Notes: a model not told the origin generated them from the sequence alone. A DNA stretch of 64,000 nt from Streptomyces sp. NK15101 (GCF_020400725.1 NZ_JAINVG010000026.1:27320-91319), one strand, 5' to 3'; shown: positions 7,670 to 16,184, counted from the first letter of the stretch. Translations and numbers: made by a program.

Positions 7670-8290
7670 ATGCCGACCACACCAGCCCCCGCGGCTCAGA
7701 TCTCGCCGGAGATCACGTCGAACGGCGTCCAGCCGTCCGGAGCCCCGGCGCCGATCATGCTCGAACTGGTCGACGAGGAGGGGAGGACCATCGGCACCGC
7801 GGAGAAGCTCGCCGCGCACCAGGCGCCGGGACAGCTCCACCGCGCCTTCTCGGTCTTCCTCTTCGACGAGTCGGGCCGGCTGCTGCTCCAGCGGCGGGCG
7901 CTCGGCAAGTACCACTCCCCCGGCGTCTGGTCGAACACCTGCTGCGGCCACCCCTACCCGGGCGAGGCGCCGTTCGCCGCGGCGGCCCGGCGGACCTTCG
8001 AGGAGCTGGGCGTCTCGCCGACGCTGCTCGCGGAGGCCGGCACCGTCCGCTACAACCACCCGGACCCGGCCTCGGGCCTGGTGGAGCAGGAGTTCAACCA
8101 CCTCTTCGTCGGGCTCGTGCAGGCCGCGCCGCGGCCGGACCCGGAGGAGATCGAGTCCACCGACTTCGTGACCGCCGAGGAGCTGGTCGAGCGGCACGCC
8201 GCCGTGCCCTTCTCCGCCTGGTTCATGACGGTCCTGGACGCGGCGCGGCCGGCGATCAGGGAACTGACGGGTCCGTCCGGGGGCTGGTGA
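7670..8290 (+). CDS. idi: Isopentenyl-diphosphate delta-isomerase, type I
   Basis: A 206-aa Nudix-fold enzyme interconverting isopentenyl and dimethylallyl diphosphate in the cytoplasm for isoprenoid synthesis. Catalytic features are the Cys of NTCCGHP (C92, equivalent to E. coli Cys67), the Nudix-like AARRTFEELG stretch, and the EQEFNH acidic pair (E139/E141). HRAFSVFLF and WSNTCCGHP are diagnostic. The ATG at 7670 has GAAGG six bases upstream. In-frame ATGs at 7655 and 7664 would add MRRMG. Regulation is not evident. The preceding 150 bp probably hold its own promoter. Confidence 0.95.
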   Translation: MPTTPAPAAQISPEITSNGVQPSGAPAPIMLELVDEEGRTIGTAEKLAAHQAPGQLHRAFSVFLFDESGRLLLQRRALGKYHSPGVWSNTCCGHPYPGEAPFAAAARRTFEELGVSPTLLAEAGTVRYNHPDPASGLVEQEFNHLFVGLVQAAPRPDPEEIESTDFVTAEELVERHAAVPFSAWFMTVLDAARPAIRELTGPSGGW

Positions 8291-8308
8291 GCCTCCGCGC
8301 TCCGGGCG

Positions 8309-8335
8309 CGCCTCCGGCCCTCGGGGCCGGAGGCG
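8309..8335. terminator. Hairpin between convergent idi and HATPase genes
   Basis: A perfect 12-bp GC stem (8309-8320 pairing with 8324-8335; core GCCTCCGGCCC) closes on a 3-nt loop between two convergent genes. It lacks a long T run, which is usual for this group, and could terminate both directions. Confidence 0.7.
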
Positions 8336-8355
8336 GCCGGGGCCGGAGGGACTCC

Positions 8356-8844
8356 TCAGACGGGTCCCAGGGGGAGGGCCGCCCAGATGATCTTCCCGCC
8401 GCTCGCGGTGTGCTCGACGTCGCAGGCGCCGCCGGCCTCCTGGGCGATCTCGCGGACCAGGAGGAGGCCCCGGCCGCCGGTCTGTCCCCAGTCCGCCTCC
8501 AGTGCCTTGGGGCGGTAGGGGTGGTTGTCCTCGACGGACACCCGGACCCATTCGGGGCCGATCGCGACCTCCACCGCTATCTCCGGGGAGAGCAGCGCCG
8601 CGTGCCGCACGGCGTTGGTCACCAGCTCGGAGACGATCAGCAGCAGGCCGTCCATGATCTCCTCACGGACGGGGACGCCCTGACGGACCAGCAGGTCGCG
8701 CACGGCGTGCCGGGCCTGCGGGACGGAGACGTCGACCGCTGCAGCGGTGAAGCGCCAGACTCCTTCGTAGGAAGGTTGCCGGGCGGGGACACCCCCGTGG
8801 GTCTCCACGGTCCCGTTCCCACCCTCGTGCTCGATTCTCGCCAC
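8356..8844 (-). CDS. ATP-binding protein, anti-sigma-like histidine-kinase-type ATPase
   Basis: A 162-aa single-domain HATPase_c protein of the RsbW/SpoIIAB-like class abundant in Streptomyces. The N-box ELVTNAVRHA and the G-box TGGRGLLLV are present, with VEDNHPYRP between. There is no dimerisation/His phosphoacceptor domain, so it is not a sensor kinase. Such proteins typically phosphorylate anti-anti-sigma factors or bind sigma factors, but no sigma or STAS gene is adjacent. The GTG start (8844) is the only reasonable one. It is convergent with idi and separated from it by a hairpin. Confidence 0.85.
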   Translation of the reverse strand: MARIEHEGGNGTVETHGGVPARQPSYEGVWRFTAAAVDVSVPQARHAVRDLLVRQGVPVREEIMDGLLLIVSELVTNAVRHAALLSPEIAVEVAIGPEWVRVSVEDNHPYRPKALEADWGQTGGRGLLLVREIAQEAGGACDVEHTASGGKIIWAALPLGPV

Positions 8845-8938
8845 GGATCGAGTCTTGGCAATACGCGCGAGCGGACCGGCCTACTGACCAGAAGTCGACA
8901 CCTATCGGCCACCTTCTGATCGGCTGGGTATGCCAACG

Positions 8939-9604
8939 TCAGTTGTTCGACTGATCCTGTGCGGTTTCTGAGGATTCCGGAGGTGGGCCCTCCGGCGGCG
9001 GCGACGGAGTCACCATACTGACGATCCGCCTGCCGCCCACCCCGATCGCGATCAGACCCAGGCCGTCGAAGAGCAGGGCGAGCGAGAAGAAGACACCGAG
9101 GACGTACCGGCTGCTGTGCGGCCAGTCGAACAGGACCAGCAGACCGAGCAGCAGCCCGAAGGCGCCCTGGAACAGCGTCCAGCCGAACTGCGGCCCGCGC
9201 ACCACCACGCTGCCCACCAGCCGGAACAGCCCGCCGGTGAGGAAGAGCAGGGCGGCGAACATCGTCAGCGCCTCCGCCGAGCCCTCCGGATGACGGATGA
9301 CCACGACGCCGGCCGCGATGTTCAGGGCGGCCACCACCACGGCGAGCCAGAAGTAGCTGGTACCGCGGGACTGGACGGCCTGGAGCAGCCCCACGACGCC
9401 GCCGATCAGCAGCAGCCAGCCGAAGAGCAGCATCGAGGTCAGGGTGGCGGCACCCGTGTAGACCAGGCCGACGACACCGCCGATCACGAGCAGGGTGCCG
9501 AGCGCGGCGAGCCAGCTGAAGCCGCGGCTGAGCTTCTTCCCCTCGCGCGCCATCTCTCGGACGGGATCGGGGTCGGCTCGTGTCCCCCGGGCTTCCTCGG
9601 CCAT
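8939..9604 (-). CDS. HdeD/DUF308 family multi-pass membrane protein
   Basis: A 221-aa protein with a charged N-terminus (MAEEARGTRADPDP) then six hydrophobic segments, including duplicated GGVVGL/LLIGGVVGLLQ patterns typical of the HdeD (DUF308) repeat, and a Pro/Ser-rich cytoplasmic tail ending DQSNN. E. coli HdeD is linked to acid resistance at high cell density; the role here is unknown. The ATG at 9604 has AGGAGG seven bases upstream, so the start is secure. It is divergent from the crotonase gene at 9671, with a 66-bp shared promoter region. Confidence 0.85.
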   Translation of the reverse strand: MAEEARGTRADPDPVREMAREGKKLSRGFSWLAALGTLLVIGGVVGLVYTGAATLTSMLLFGWLLLIGGVVGLLQAVQSRGTSYFWLAVVVAALNIAAGVVVIRHPEGSAEALTMFAALLFLTGGLFRLVGSVVVRGPQFGWTLFQGAFGLLLGLLVLFDWPHSSRYVLGVFFSLALLFDGLGLIAIGVGGRRIVSMVTPSPPPEGPPPESSETAQDQSNN

Positions 9605-9670
9605 GCGGCGCCTCCTCGGAGCGACCCCTTCCTGATCGTACGTTCGGGCCCGGCGGATAGCATCCGCCCC

Positions 9671-10414
9671 ATGGAGCCGCAGCTGAAGGACAGCGTCACG
9701 GACGGGATCGCCACCGTCGTCATCTCCAACCCCGCCAAGCGCAACGCCATGAGCGTCGGCATGTGGCGCGCCCTCCCCGCCCTTCTGGAGCGGCTCGCCG
9801 CCGACCCGGCCGTCCGGGTGCTGGTCCTCACCGGCGAGGGCGACACCTTCTGCGCCGGGGCGGACATCGCGGCGCTGCGGGAGCCCGGGGACGAGCAGCA
9901 GGCCCTCGCGGTACGGGCCGAGGAGGCGCTCGCGGCCTTCCCCAAGCCGACCGTCGCGGCGGTGCGGGGCTTCTGCGTCGGGGGCGGCAGCCAACTCGCC
10001 GCCGCCTGCGACCTGCGCTTCGCCGAGGAGGGAGCCCGCTTCGGGATCACGCCCTCGAAGCTCGGCATCGTCTACGCCTCCTCCTCGACGCGCAGGCTCA
10101 CCGCCCTGGTCGGCCCCTCGACCGCCAAGTACCTGCTGTTCTCCGGCGAGCTGATGGAGGCGGAGCGGGCGCTGCGGACCGGGTTCGTGGACGAGCTGCA
10201 TCCGGCGGGCGCGCTGGACAAGCGGGTGGCCGAGTTCGCCCGGCTGCTCGCCTCCCGCTCGCTGCTCACCCAGGCGGCGGCCAAGGAGTTCGCCGACGGC
10301 CGCCTGGACCGGGACGCCCACTGGGCGGAGCAGGCACGTGGCAGCGGTGACACCGCCGAGGGCGTCGCCGCCTTCCTCGAACGCCGCGCGCCCCGCTTCA
10401 CGTACGGGCTCTGA
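9671..10414 (+). CDS. Enoyl-CoA hydratase/isomerase family protein lacking both hydratase glutamates
   Basis: A 247-aa crotonase-fold protein. The CoA-binding oxyanion segments CAGADIAAL (61-69) and GFCVGGGSQLAAACD (101-115) are clear. Classical hydratases have Glu in GGGxE and in the Q-P-E-x2-L-G block. Here the first is Gln108 and the second region reads GITPSKLG with no Glu. It is therefore unlikely to be a simple 2-enoyl-CoA hydratase. It may be an isomerase, hydrolase or decarboxylase of the superfamily. The ATG has no strong ribosome site. It is the first gene after a divergent promoter, alone in its unit. Confidence 0.8.
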   Translation: MEPQLKDSVTDGIATVVISNPAKRNAMSVGMWRALPALLERLAADPAVRVLVLTGEGDTFCAGADIAALREPGDEQQALAVRAEEALAAFPKPTVAAVRGFCVGGGSQLAAACDLRFAEEGARFGITPSKLGIVYASSSTRRLTALVGPSTAKYLLFSGELMEAERALRTGFVDELHPAGALDKRVAEFARLLASRSLLTQAAAKEFADGRLDRDAHWAEQARGSGDTAEGVAAFLERRAPRFTYGL

Positions 10415-10415
10415 G

Positions 10416-11057
10416 TCAGTCCCGTGCGAGCGACTCGACGGGCCGTCCGCGCCAGTGCGCGACGATCGCGGCCGGGGCCTTCTCCGGCGAGCCCGCGTCG
10501 TACGGCGGCTGCGGGTCGTACTCGGTGAGGAGCTGGATCGTCTGGGCGGTCTCGTCCCCGGCGATCCGGCCGAGCAGGTGCAGCGCCATGTCGATGCCGG
10601 AGGAGACGCCGGCGGCCGTGACGTACTTGCCGTCGGAGACGACCCGTTCGCCGGTGGGCTCGACGCCCAGCGCCCGCAGTTCGTCGAAGGCGAGCCAGTG
10701 GGTGGTCGCCCGGCGGTCCTCCAGCAGGCCCGCCGAGGCGAGGATCAGCGAGCCGGTGCAGACGGAGGTGGTCCAGGTGCTGGTGGCGTCGGCGGTACGG
10801 AGCCAGTCGAGGATCTCCGGGTCGTTCATGGCGACCCGCGCGTCGGGACCGCCGGGGACCAGGACGACGTCCGGGCGCGGGACCTCGGCGAGGCTCCGGT
10901 CGGCGACGAGCGCGAGACTGCCCTGGTCGTTGCGGACCGGGCCGGCCTCCTTGGCCACGAAGACGGTCTCGGCGCCGGGGAGGCGGGCGAGCAGCTCGTA
11001 CGGGCCGACGGCGTCGAGGGTGGTGAAGCGGTCGTAGAGCAGGACGGCGATCTGCAC
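10416..11057 (-). CDS. DJ-1/PfpI family protein, isonitrile hydratase-like
   Basis: A 213-aa flavodoxin-like protein of the DJ-1/PfpI superfamily. The nucleophile elbow is TSVCTGSLILASAGLL (Cys about 100), the acidic partner is in DAVGPYELL (about residues 15-23), and the THWLAF motif follows. This arrangement matches Pseudomonas isonitrile hydratase InhA and the N-terminal halves of GlxA regulators. There is no AraC domain. The GTG start follows GAGAGGA. Its stop lies one base from the convergent crotonase stop. It is downstream of, and in the same direction as, a full GlxA-type regulator with which it shares its fold, so a duplication or an enzyme/regulator pair is likely. Confidence 0.8.
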   Translation of the reverse strand: MQIAVLLYDRFTTLDAVGPYELLARLPGAETVFVAKEAGPVRNDQGSLALVADRSLAEVPRPDVVLVPGGPDARVAMNDPEILDWLRTADATSTWTTSVCTGSLILASAGLLEDRRATTHWLAFDELRALGVEPTGERVVSDGKYVTAAGVSSGIDMALHLLGRIAGDETAQTIQLLTEYDPQPPYDAGSPEKAPAAIVAHWRGRPVESLARD

Positions 11058-11182
11058 GGGGGTTCCTCTCGGTAAGTGGGAACGGTGAGGGCGGGCCGGC
11101 CGGCCACGGATCGACGGGCGGGGGCCGGTCCACGAAGGGGTCGCCTCCGGACGGCGCTCGGTCGACCACCGGGTCGACCGGC

Positions 11183-11257
11183 GAGGCGGAGGCCGACGAG
11201 GCGGAGGCCGACGAGGCGGAGGCCGACGAGGCGGAGGCCGACGAGGCGGAGGCCGAC
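11183..11257. repeat. Five perfect tandem copies of a 15-bp unit
   Basis: The unit GAGGCGGAGGCCGAC is repeated five times without mismatch in the 215-bp gap between the GlxA-type regulator (stop at 11273) and the PfpI gene (start at 11057). The period is a multiple of three, so copy-number changes would keep any reading frame. No gene is credible here. Confidence 0.95.
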
Positions 11258-11272
11258 GACACGGGCGGACGG

Positions 11273-12244
11273 TCAGGACAGGACCGCGTGGAAGCGGCGG
11301 CGGTACTCCGCGGGGCCGGTCGCCAGGGCTTTCAGGAAGGCGCGGCGCATGGCCTCGGGCGTGCCGTACCCGGAGGCGCGGGCGACCTCCTCGACGCCGC
11401 GCGAGGTCTCCTCCAGGAGCCGGCGGGCGTGTTCGAGCCGGACCCGGTCGACGTAGCGGCCGGGCGGGACGCCGGTCTCCGCGTGGAAGGCGCGGGCGAA
11501 GTGGCGGGGCGAGAGCCGGGCACGGGCGGCCAGCGCCTCGACGGAGAGGTCCGCCTCGGGATGCTCGGCGATCCAGGCCTGGAGGTCCCGAAGCGGCTCC
11601 CGGCGGGCGGTCTGGGCGGCCAACTGGGCGCTGAACTGGGCCTGGTTGCCGGGGCGGCGCAGGAAGACGACCAGGTGGCGGGCGACGGTGAGGGCGACGT
11701 CCCGGCCGAGGTCCTCCTCCACGAGGGCCAGGGCCAGGTCGATGCCGGCGGTGACCCCGGCGGAGGTGGAGACCCGGCCGTCCCGGACGAAGATGGGGTC
11801 CGGGTCCACCTCGACCCCGGGATGGCGGCGGGCGAGGTGCTCGCAGGCGACCCAGTGGGTCGTGGCCCGGTGGCCGTCGAGGAGTCCGGCCTCGGCGAGG
11901 AGCAGGGCGCCGGTGCAGACGGAGACCAGGCGTCCGGCCCCGGGGGCCTGGACGCGCAGCCAGTCGATCAGGGCCGGGTCGGGCGCGCGGGTGCCCTCGC
12001 CGCCGGGGACGACGAGGGTGTGCGGGGGCCCGTCGGCGACGGCGGCGTCGAGGGAGGTGTCGGGGAGCAGTCGCAGTCCGCTGTGCGTACGGACCGGTCC
12101 GCCGTCCAGGGAGGCCGTGCGGATCGGGTAGGCGGCCGGGTCCCCGGCGGCGCGGCCGGCACCGGCGAACACCTCGACGGGGCCGGTGACGTCGAGGCTC
12201 TGGACGCCGTCGAAGAGGACGACGAGGACGGGTCGCTGCGTCAT
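11273..12244 (-). CDS. GlxA family transcriptional regulator (DJ-1/PfpI domain plus AraC HTH)
   Basis: A 323-aa regulator. Residues about 1-190 are a DJ-1/PfpI domain with SVCTGALLLAEAGLLDG (Cys about 110) and THWVACEHLA. Residues about 215-320 carry two AraC-type helix-turn-helix motifs (LSVEALAARARLSPRHFARAF and VEEVARASGYGTPEAMRRAF). Members usually activate neighbouring catabolic genes in response to a small ligand. The ATG at 12244 follows AAGGATGGAGG; an earlier GTG would add eight residues. The likely target is the co-directional PfpI gene downstream. Ligand unknown. Confidence 0.9.
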   Translation of the reverse strand: MTQRPVLVVLFDGVQSLDVTGPVEVFAGAGRAAGDPAAYPIRTASLDGGPVRTHSGLRLLPDTSLDAAVADGPPHTLVVPGGEGTRAPDPALIDWLRVQAPGAGRLVSVCTGALLLAEAGLLDGHRATTHWVACEHLARRHPGVEVDPDPIFVRDGRVSTSAGVTAGIDLALALVEEDLGRDVALTVARHLVVFLRRPGNQAQFSAQLAAQTARREPLRDLQAWIAEHPEADLSVEALAARARLSPRHFARAFHAETGVPPGRYVDRVRLEHARRLLEETSRGVEEVARASGYGTPEAMRRAFLKALATGPAEYRRRFHAVLS

Positions 12245-12369
12245 GCCTCCATCCTTGGCGGCTCCCACGGCGTCCGCAACGACGGGAAACCCACCTTTCC
12301 TGCCATCCCGCGCAGGCTCGCCCCGCCCGACCGTTCCCGTCGTACCGACCAGTCGGTAACGTTCGGTCC

Positions 12370-13236
12370 ATGACGACTGCTCTCCCCCCGCGCGCGGGCC
12401 GCCGGTGCCACAACGCCCTCAACCCGATCCACTCCACGCTGTACTTCTCGCCGGACCTGGACCGGGAGTTCGCCGCCCTCGGTCTCACCGACCAGAGCGC
12501 GATGCGGCTCGCCGCGCGGAGCGCCGCCCTCGGCGCGGTGGGCGCGGGCACGGTCGCCGCCACCTTCTACAACTACAACCACGAGTTCCTCTCCGGGCAC
12601 CTCCCCGCCGTCTGGGAGACCGCCTCCCCCGCCGAGGTCCTGGACGCGCGGCTGCGGGCCGCGGACGCCACCCTGCGGCGTCTGCTCGGCGACGAGGCCG
12701 TCGCCTCCCCGGAGATGGCCGAGGCGGCGGAGCTCGCCCTGCGCGCCACCGAGGCCTGCACCCGGCACGCCCGGCCGCTCTACTCGGCCAACGCCGACCT
12801 GCCGGTGCCCGAGCAGCCCCACCTCGCCTACTGGTACGCCGCCACCCTGCTCCGCGAGCACCGCGGCGACGGCCACCTCTCGGCCCTGCTCTCCGTCGGC
12901 CTCGACCCCGTCGAGGCCCTCGCCTCCCACACCGCCACCGGCAAGGGCATGTCCCCGCGCTGGGTCCTCGGCACCCGCGGCTGGCGGCGCGCCGACTGGG
13001 ACGCGGCCCGGGAGCGGCTGCGCGAGCGCGGGCTGCTCGACGCCGAGGGCGAGCTGACGGAGGCGGGGACGGCCCTGCGCGCCGAGCTGGAGGAGCACAC
13101 CGACCGGCTGGACTCCGCACCGTACGAGCACCTCGGCGCGGCCGGGGTCGAGCGCCTCACCGAGCTGGGGCACGGCTTCCTGGTCGCGGCGGCCGGCGCG
13201 GGCGCCTTCCCGGCGGATCTGGTCGGCAAGGGCTGA
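12370..13236 (+). CDS. SCO6745 family protein
   Basis: A 288-aa protein I recognise as the actinobacterial SCO6745 family. Its N-terminal half has the conserved CHNALNPIHSTLYF and TFYNYNHEFL blocks, and its C-terminal half (about 195-270) looks like a winged helix (WDAARERLRERGLLDAEGELTEAG). Function is not established. The combination suggests a ligand-sensing or DNA-binding role, but this is inference. It is monocistronic, divergent from the GlxA-type gene, and ends just before a strong hairpin. Confidence 0.75.
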   Translation: MTTALPPRAGRRCHNALNPIHSTLYFSPDLDREFAALGLTDQSAMRLAARSAALGAVGAGTVAATFYNYNHEFLSGHLPAVWETASPAEVLDARLRAADATLRRLLGDEAVASPEMAEAAELALRATEACTRHARPLYSANADLPVPEQPHLAYWYAATLLREHRGDGHLSALLSVGLDPVEALASHTATGKGMSPRWVLGTRGWRRADWDAARERLRERGLLDAEGELTEAGTALRAELEEHTDRLDSAPYEHLGAAGVERLTELGHGFLVAAAGAGAFPADLVGKG

Positions 13237-13245
13237 CCCGGCGGG

Positions 13246-13306
13246 CCGGGGCCCGTCTTCCGGATCGGGACGGCTCGCGGGGCCCGATCCGGAAGACGGG
13301 CCCCGG
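13246..13306. terminator. 24-bp perfect-stem hairpin carrying a dispersed 22-nt repeat
   Basis: Bases 13246-13269 pair perfectly with 13283-13306 around a 13-nt loop. This is a strong terminator for the SCO6745-family gene. The left arm (GGGGCCCGTCTTCC followed by GGATCGGG) recurs exactly at 37940-37961, so it is a dispersed sequence and not a locus-specific stem. Confidence 0.85.
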
Positions 13307-13402
13307 GGACGCGCGCGGAACGGGCCGGTTACCGCGTACGGGTGACCGACCCGGCAGAATGCACTCGCAAGCTTGAGGCACGAGAAGGCGAGTCGGGACA
13401 CC

Positions 13403-15820
13403 GTGACGACGTCCATCGAAGCAAGGATCGCCGAGGAGCTCGGCGTACGCGAGCGACAGGTGAAGGCAGCCGTCGATCTCCTCGACGGCGGTTCGACCGT
13501 GCCGTTCATCGCGCGCTACCGCAAGGAAGCGACCGAGATGCTCGACGACACGCAGCTGCGCACCCTGGAGGAGCGGCTGCGCTATCTGCGCGAGCTGGAG
13601 GACCGCCGGTCGGCGATCCTCGACTCGGTGCGCGAGCAGGGCAAGCTGACGGGCGAGCTGGAGGCGAGCATCCGGGCGGCCGACACCAAGGCGCGCCTGG
13701 AGGACATCTACCTGCCCTTCAAGCCGAAGCGCCGGACGAAGGCCCAGATCGCCCGCGAAGCCGGTCTGGAGCCGCTGGCCGAGGGGCTGCTCGCCGACCC
13801 GTCCGTCGAACCGGCGGCCGCCGCCGCGGCCTTCGTGGACGCCGGCAAGGGCGTCGCGGACGCCGCCGCGGCCCTGGAGGGCGCGCGGGCGATCCTCGCC
13901 GAGAAGTTCTCCGAGGACGCCGACCTCATCGGTGAGCTGCGCGAGCGCATGTGGGGCCGCGGGCGACTGGTGGCGAAGGTCCGCGAGGGGCGGGAGGAGG
14001 CGGGGGCGAAGTTCGCCGACTACTTCGACTTCGCCGAGCCCTTCACGGCGCTGCCCTCGCACCGGGTGCTCGCCATGCTGCGCGGCGAGAAGGAGGACGT
14101 CCTCAGCCTGGAGCTGGAGCCGGAGGAGCCCACCGAGGGTCCCTCCTCGTACGAGGGGATCGTCGCGAGCCGCTTCGGCGTCGCCGACCGGGGTCGCCCC
14201 GGGGACAAGTGGCTCCAGGACACGGTCCGCTGGGCCTGGCGGACCCGCATCCTGGTGCACCTCGGGATCGACCTGCGGCTGCGGCTGCGGACGGCCGCCG
14301 AGGACGAGGCGGTCCGGGTCTTCGCGGCGAACCTGCGGGACCTGCTGCTCGCCGCACCGGCCGGCACCCGGGCGACGTTGGGGCTCGACCCCGGTTTCCG
14401 CACGGGCGTGAAGGTCGCCGTCGTCGACGCGACCGGCAAGGTCGTCGCCACCGACACGATCTACCCGCACGTCCCCGCCAACAAGTGGGACCAGGCGCTG
14501 GAGAGGCTGGCGCGTCTGGCGAAGGAACACGCGGTCGAGCTGATCGCGATCGGCAACGGCACGGCCTCCCGCGAGACCGACAGGCTGGCGGCCGAACTCC
14601 TCGCCAAGCACCCCGAGTTGAAGCTGACCAAGGTGATGGTCTCGGAGGCCGGCGCCTCGGTCTACTCGGCCTCCGCCTTCGCCTCGCAGGAACTCCCGGG
14701 CCTCGACGTGTCGTTGCGCGGCGCGGTCTCCATCGCCCGGCGGCTCCAGGACCCGCTGGCGGAGCTGGTGAAGATCGACCCGAAGTCCATCGGCGTCGGC
14801 CAGTACCAGCACGACCTGGCCGAGGTGAAGCTCTCGCGTTCGCTCGACGCGGTGGTCGAGGACTGCGTGAACGGTGTCGGCGTGGACGTCAACACCGCCT
14901 CGGCGCCGCTGCTCTCGCGGGTCTCGGGCATCAGCTCCGGCCTCGCGGAGAACATCGTCGCGCACCGGGACGCCAACGGCCCCTTCCGCTCCCGCAAGGC
15001 GCTCAAGGACGTGGCCAGGCTGGGCCCGAAGGCGTACGAGCAGTGCGCGGGCTTCCTCCGCATCCGGGGCGGCGACGACCCGCTCGACGCCTCGGCGGTG
15101 CACCCGGAGGCGTACCCGGTGGTGCGCCGGATGGTGAAGGCGACGGGCGGCGAGGTCGCGGCGCTGATCGGCGACACGGGCACGCTGCGCTCGCTGCGGG
15201 CGGACGACTTCGTCGACGAGACCTTCGGTCTGCCGACGGTGACGGACATCCTGCGCGAGCTGGAGAAGCCGGGCCGCGACCCGCGTCCGGCGTTCCGCAC
15301 GGCCACCTTCAAGGAGGGCGTCGAGAAGATCGGCGACCTGGCGTCGGGGATGGTCCTGGAGGGGGTCGTCACCAACGTGGCCGCGTTCGGCGCGTTCGTG
15401 GACATCGGTGTGCACCAGGACGGTCTGGTGCACGTGTCGGCGATGTCGAAGACCTTCGTCAAGGACCCGCGTGACGTGGTGAAGCCCGGTGACGTGGTCA
15501 AGGTGAAGGTCGTGGACGTGGACGTCCCCCGCAAGCGGATCTCGCTGACGCTGCGGCTGGACGACGAGCCGGGCGCGGGCGGCCAGGGCGGCGCGCCCAG
15601 GCGTGAGCGGGGCGAGCGGGGCGAGCGCGGGGACCGTGGCGAGCGTTCCGGCCGGCCGCCGCAGCAGCGTCAGGGCGGTGGCCGCCGGGCCGAGGGCGGA
15701 AACCGCGGGGAGCGCGGCGGTCGGGACCGTTCGGCGGCGCCCGCGCCCGCGAACAGCGCGATGGCGGACGCCCTCCGCAAGGCCGGCCTGCTGGGCGACG
15801 GTGGTGGCAAGCGCCGATAG
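13403..15820 (+). CDS. tex: Tex family transcription accessory/RNA-binding protein
   Basis: An 805-aa protein with standard Tex architecture: N-terminal helical Tex domain (about 1-190, STVPFIARYRKE), YqgF/RNase H-like domain (about 325-450, LGLDPGFRTGVKVA), a helix-hairpin-helix pair (about 495-560, NTASAPLLSRVSGISSGLAE) and an S1 RNA-binding domain (about 650-720, GMVLEGVVTNVAAFGAFVDI). A Gly/Arg-rich tail (about 730-790, repeated RGERGE/RGG) follows, which lengthens it relative to the enterobacterial form and could add RNA affinity. Tex acts with RNA polymerase. GTG at 13403 gives MTTSIEARIAEELG; a further 30 bp of open frame upstream looks non-coding. It is monocistronic. Confidence 0.95.
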   Translation: MTTSIEARIAEELGVRERQVKAAVDLLDGGSTVPFIARYRKEATEMLDDTQLRTLEERLRYLRELEDRRSAILDSVREQGKLTGELEASIRAADTKARLEDIYLPFKPKRRTKAQIAREAGLEPLAEGLLADPSVEPAAAAAAFVDAGKGVADAAAALEGARAILAEKFSEDADLIGELRERMWGRGRLVAKVREGREEAGAKFADYFDFAEPFTALPSHRVLAMLRGEKEDVLSLELEPEEPTEGPSSYEGIVASRFGVADRGRPGDKWLQDTVRWAWRTRILVHLGIDLRLRLRTAAEDEAVRVFAANLRDLLLAAPAGTRATLGLDPGFRTGVKVAVVDATGKVVATDTIYPHVPANKWDQALERLARLAKEHAVELIAIGNGTASRETDRLAAELLAKHPELKLTKVMVSEAGASVYSASAFASQELPGLDVSLRGAVSIARRLQDPLAELVKIDPKSIGVGQYQHDLAEVKLSRSLDAVVEDCVNGVGVDVNTASAPLLSRVSGISSGLAENIVAHRDANGPFRSRKALKDVARLGPKAYEQCAGFLRIRGGDDPLDASAVHPEAYPVVRRMVKATGGEVAALIGDTGTLRSLRADDFVDETFGLPTVTDILRELEKPGRDPRPAFRTATFKEGVEKIGDLASGMVLEGVVTNVAAFGAFVDIGVHQDGLVHVSAMSKTFVKDPRDVVKPGDVVKVKVVDVDVPRKRISLTLRLDDEPGAGGQGGAPRRERGERGERGDRGERSGRPPQQRQGGGRRAEGGNRGERGGRDRSAAPAPANSAMADALRKAGLLGDGGGKRR

Positions 15821-15856
15821 AACCGCGGGTCGGATGTGATTTCCGACGGCTCGGGC

Positions 15857-15900
15857 GAGTTCGTCCTCGCGTCCCCGGCCGGGGACGCGAGGACGAACTC
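15857..15900. terminator. 44-bp perfect palindrome after tex
   Basis: The whole 44 bp is self-complementary (GAGTTCGTCC...GGACGAACTC, centre GGCC), giving a 20-22 bp stem with a minimal loop 37 bp after the tex stop. It is a likely factor-independent terminator without a U-tract. Confidence 0.85.
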
Positions 15901-16184
15901 GGGCCAACGGGGCATCGCGCCGAGGTGATCCGTTCTGCCCGTTGCCGCGCACAGGACAGGCGATCGTGATCGTCCTCGGCCTCCGTGGGGGGACGCACGA
16001 TGTTCCTGTTCCGGAGGTCGCGCCACCCGTGAAGCGCGTGATCGCGAAGGCGCGGGCGTGCCCGCCGCCGCGATGACCATGGCCCTCGTCCCGCTCGCGG
16101 GCACCTCGTACGCCGCCGGCCGCTACGGCACCGGCTGCGTCCGCGGCGACTCCTGGTGGACCGCCGCCCCCGTCCACGTGAAAC

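Noticed and set aside
11183..11257. 15-bp tandem repeat as a CRISPR or coding repeat
   Set aside because: No spacers between units, and no gene frame with credible ends covers it.
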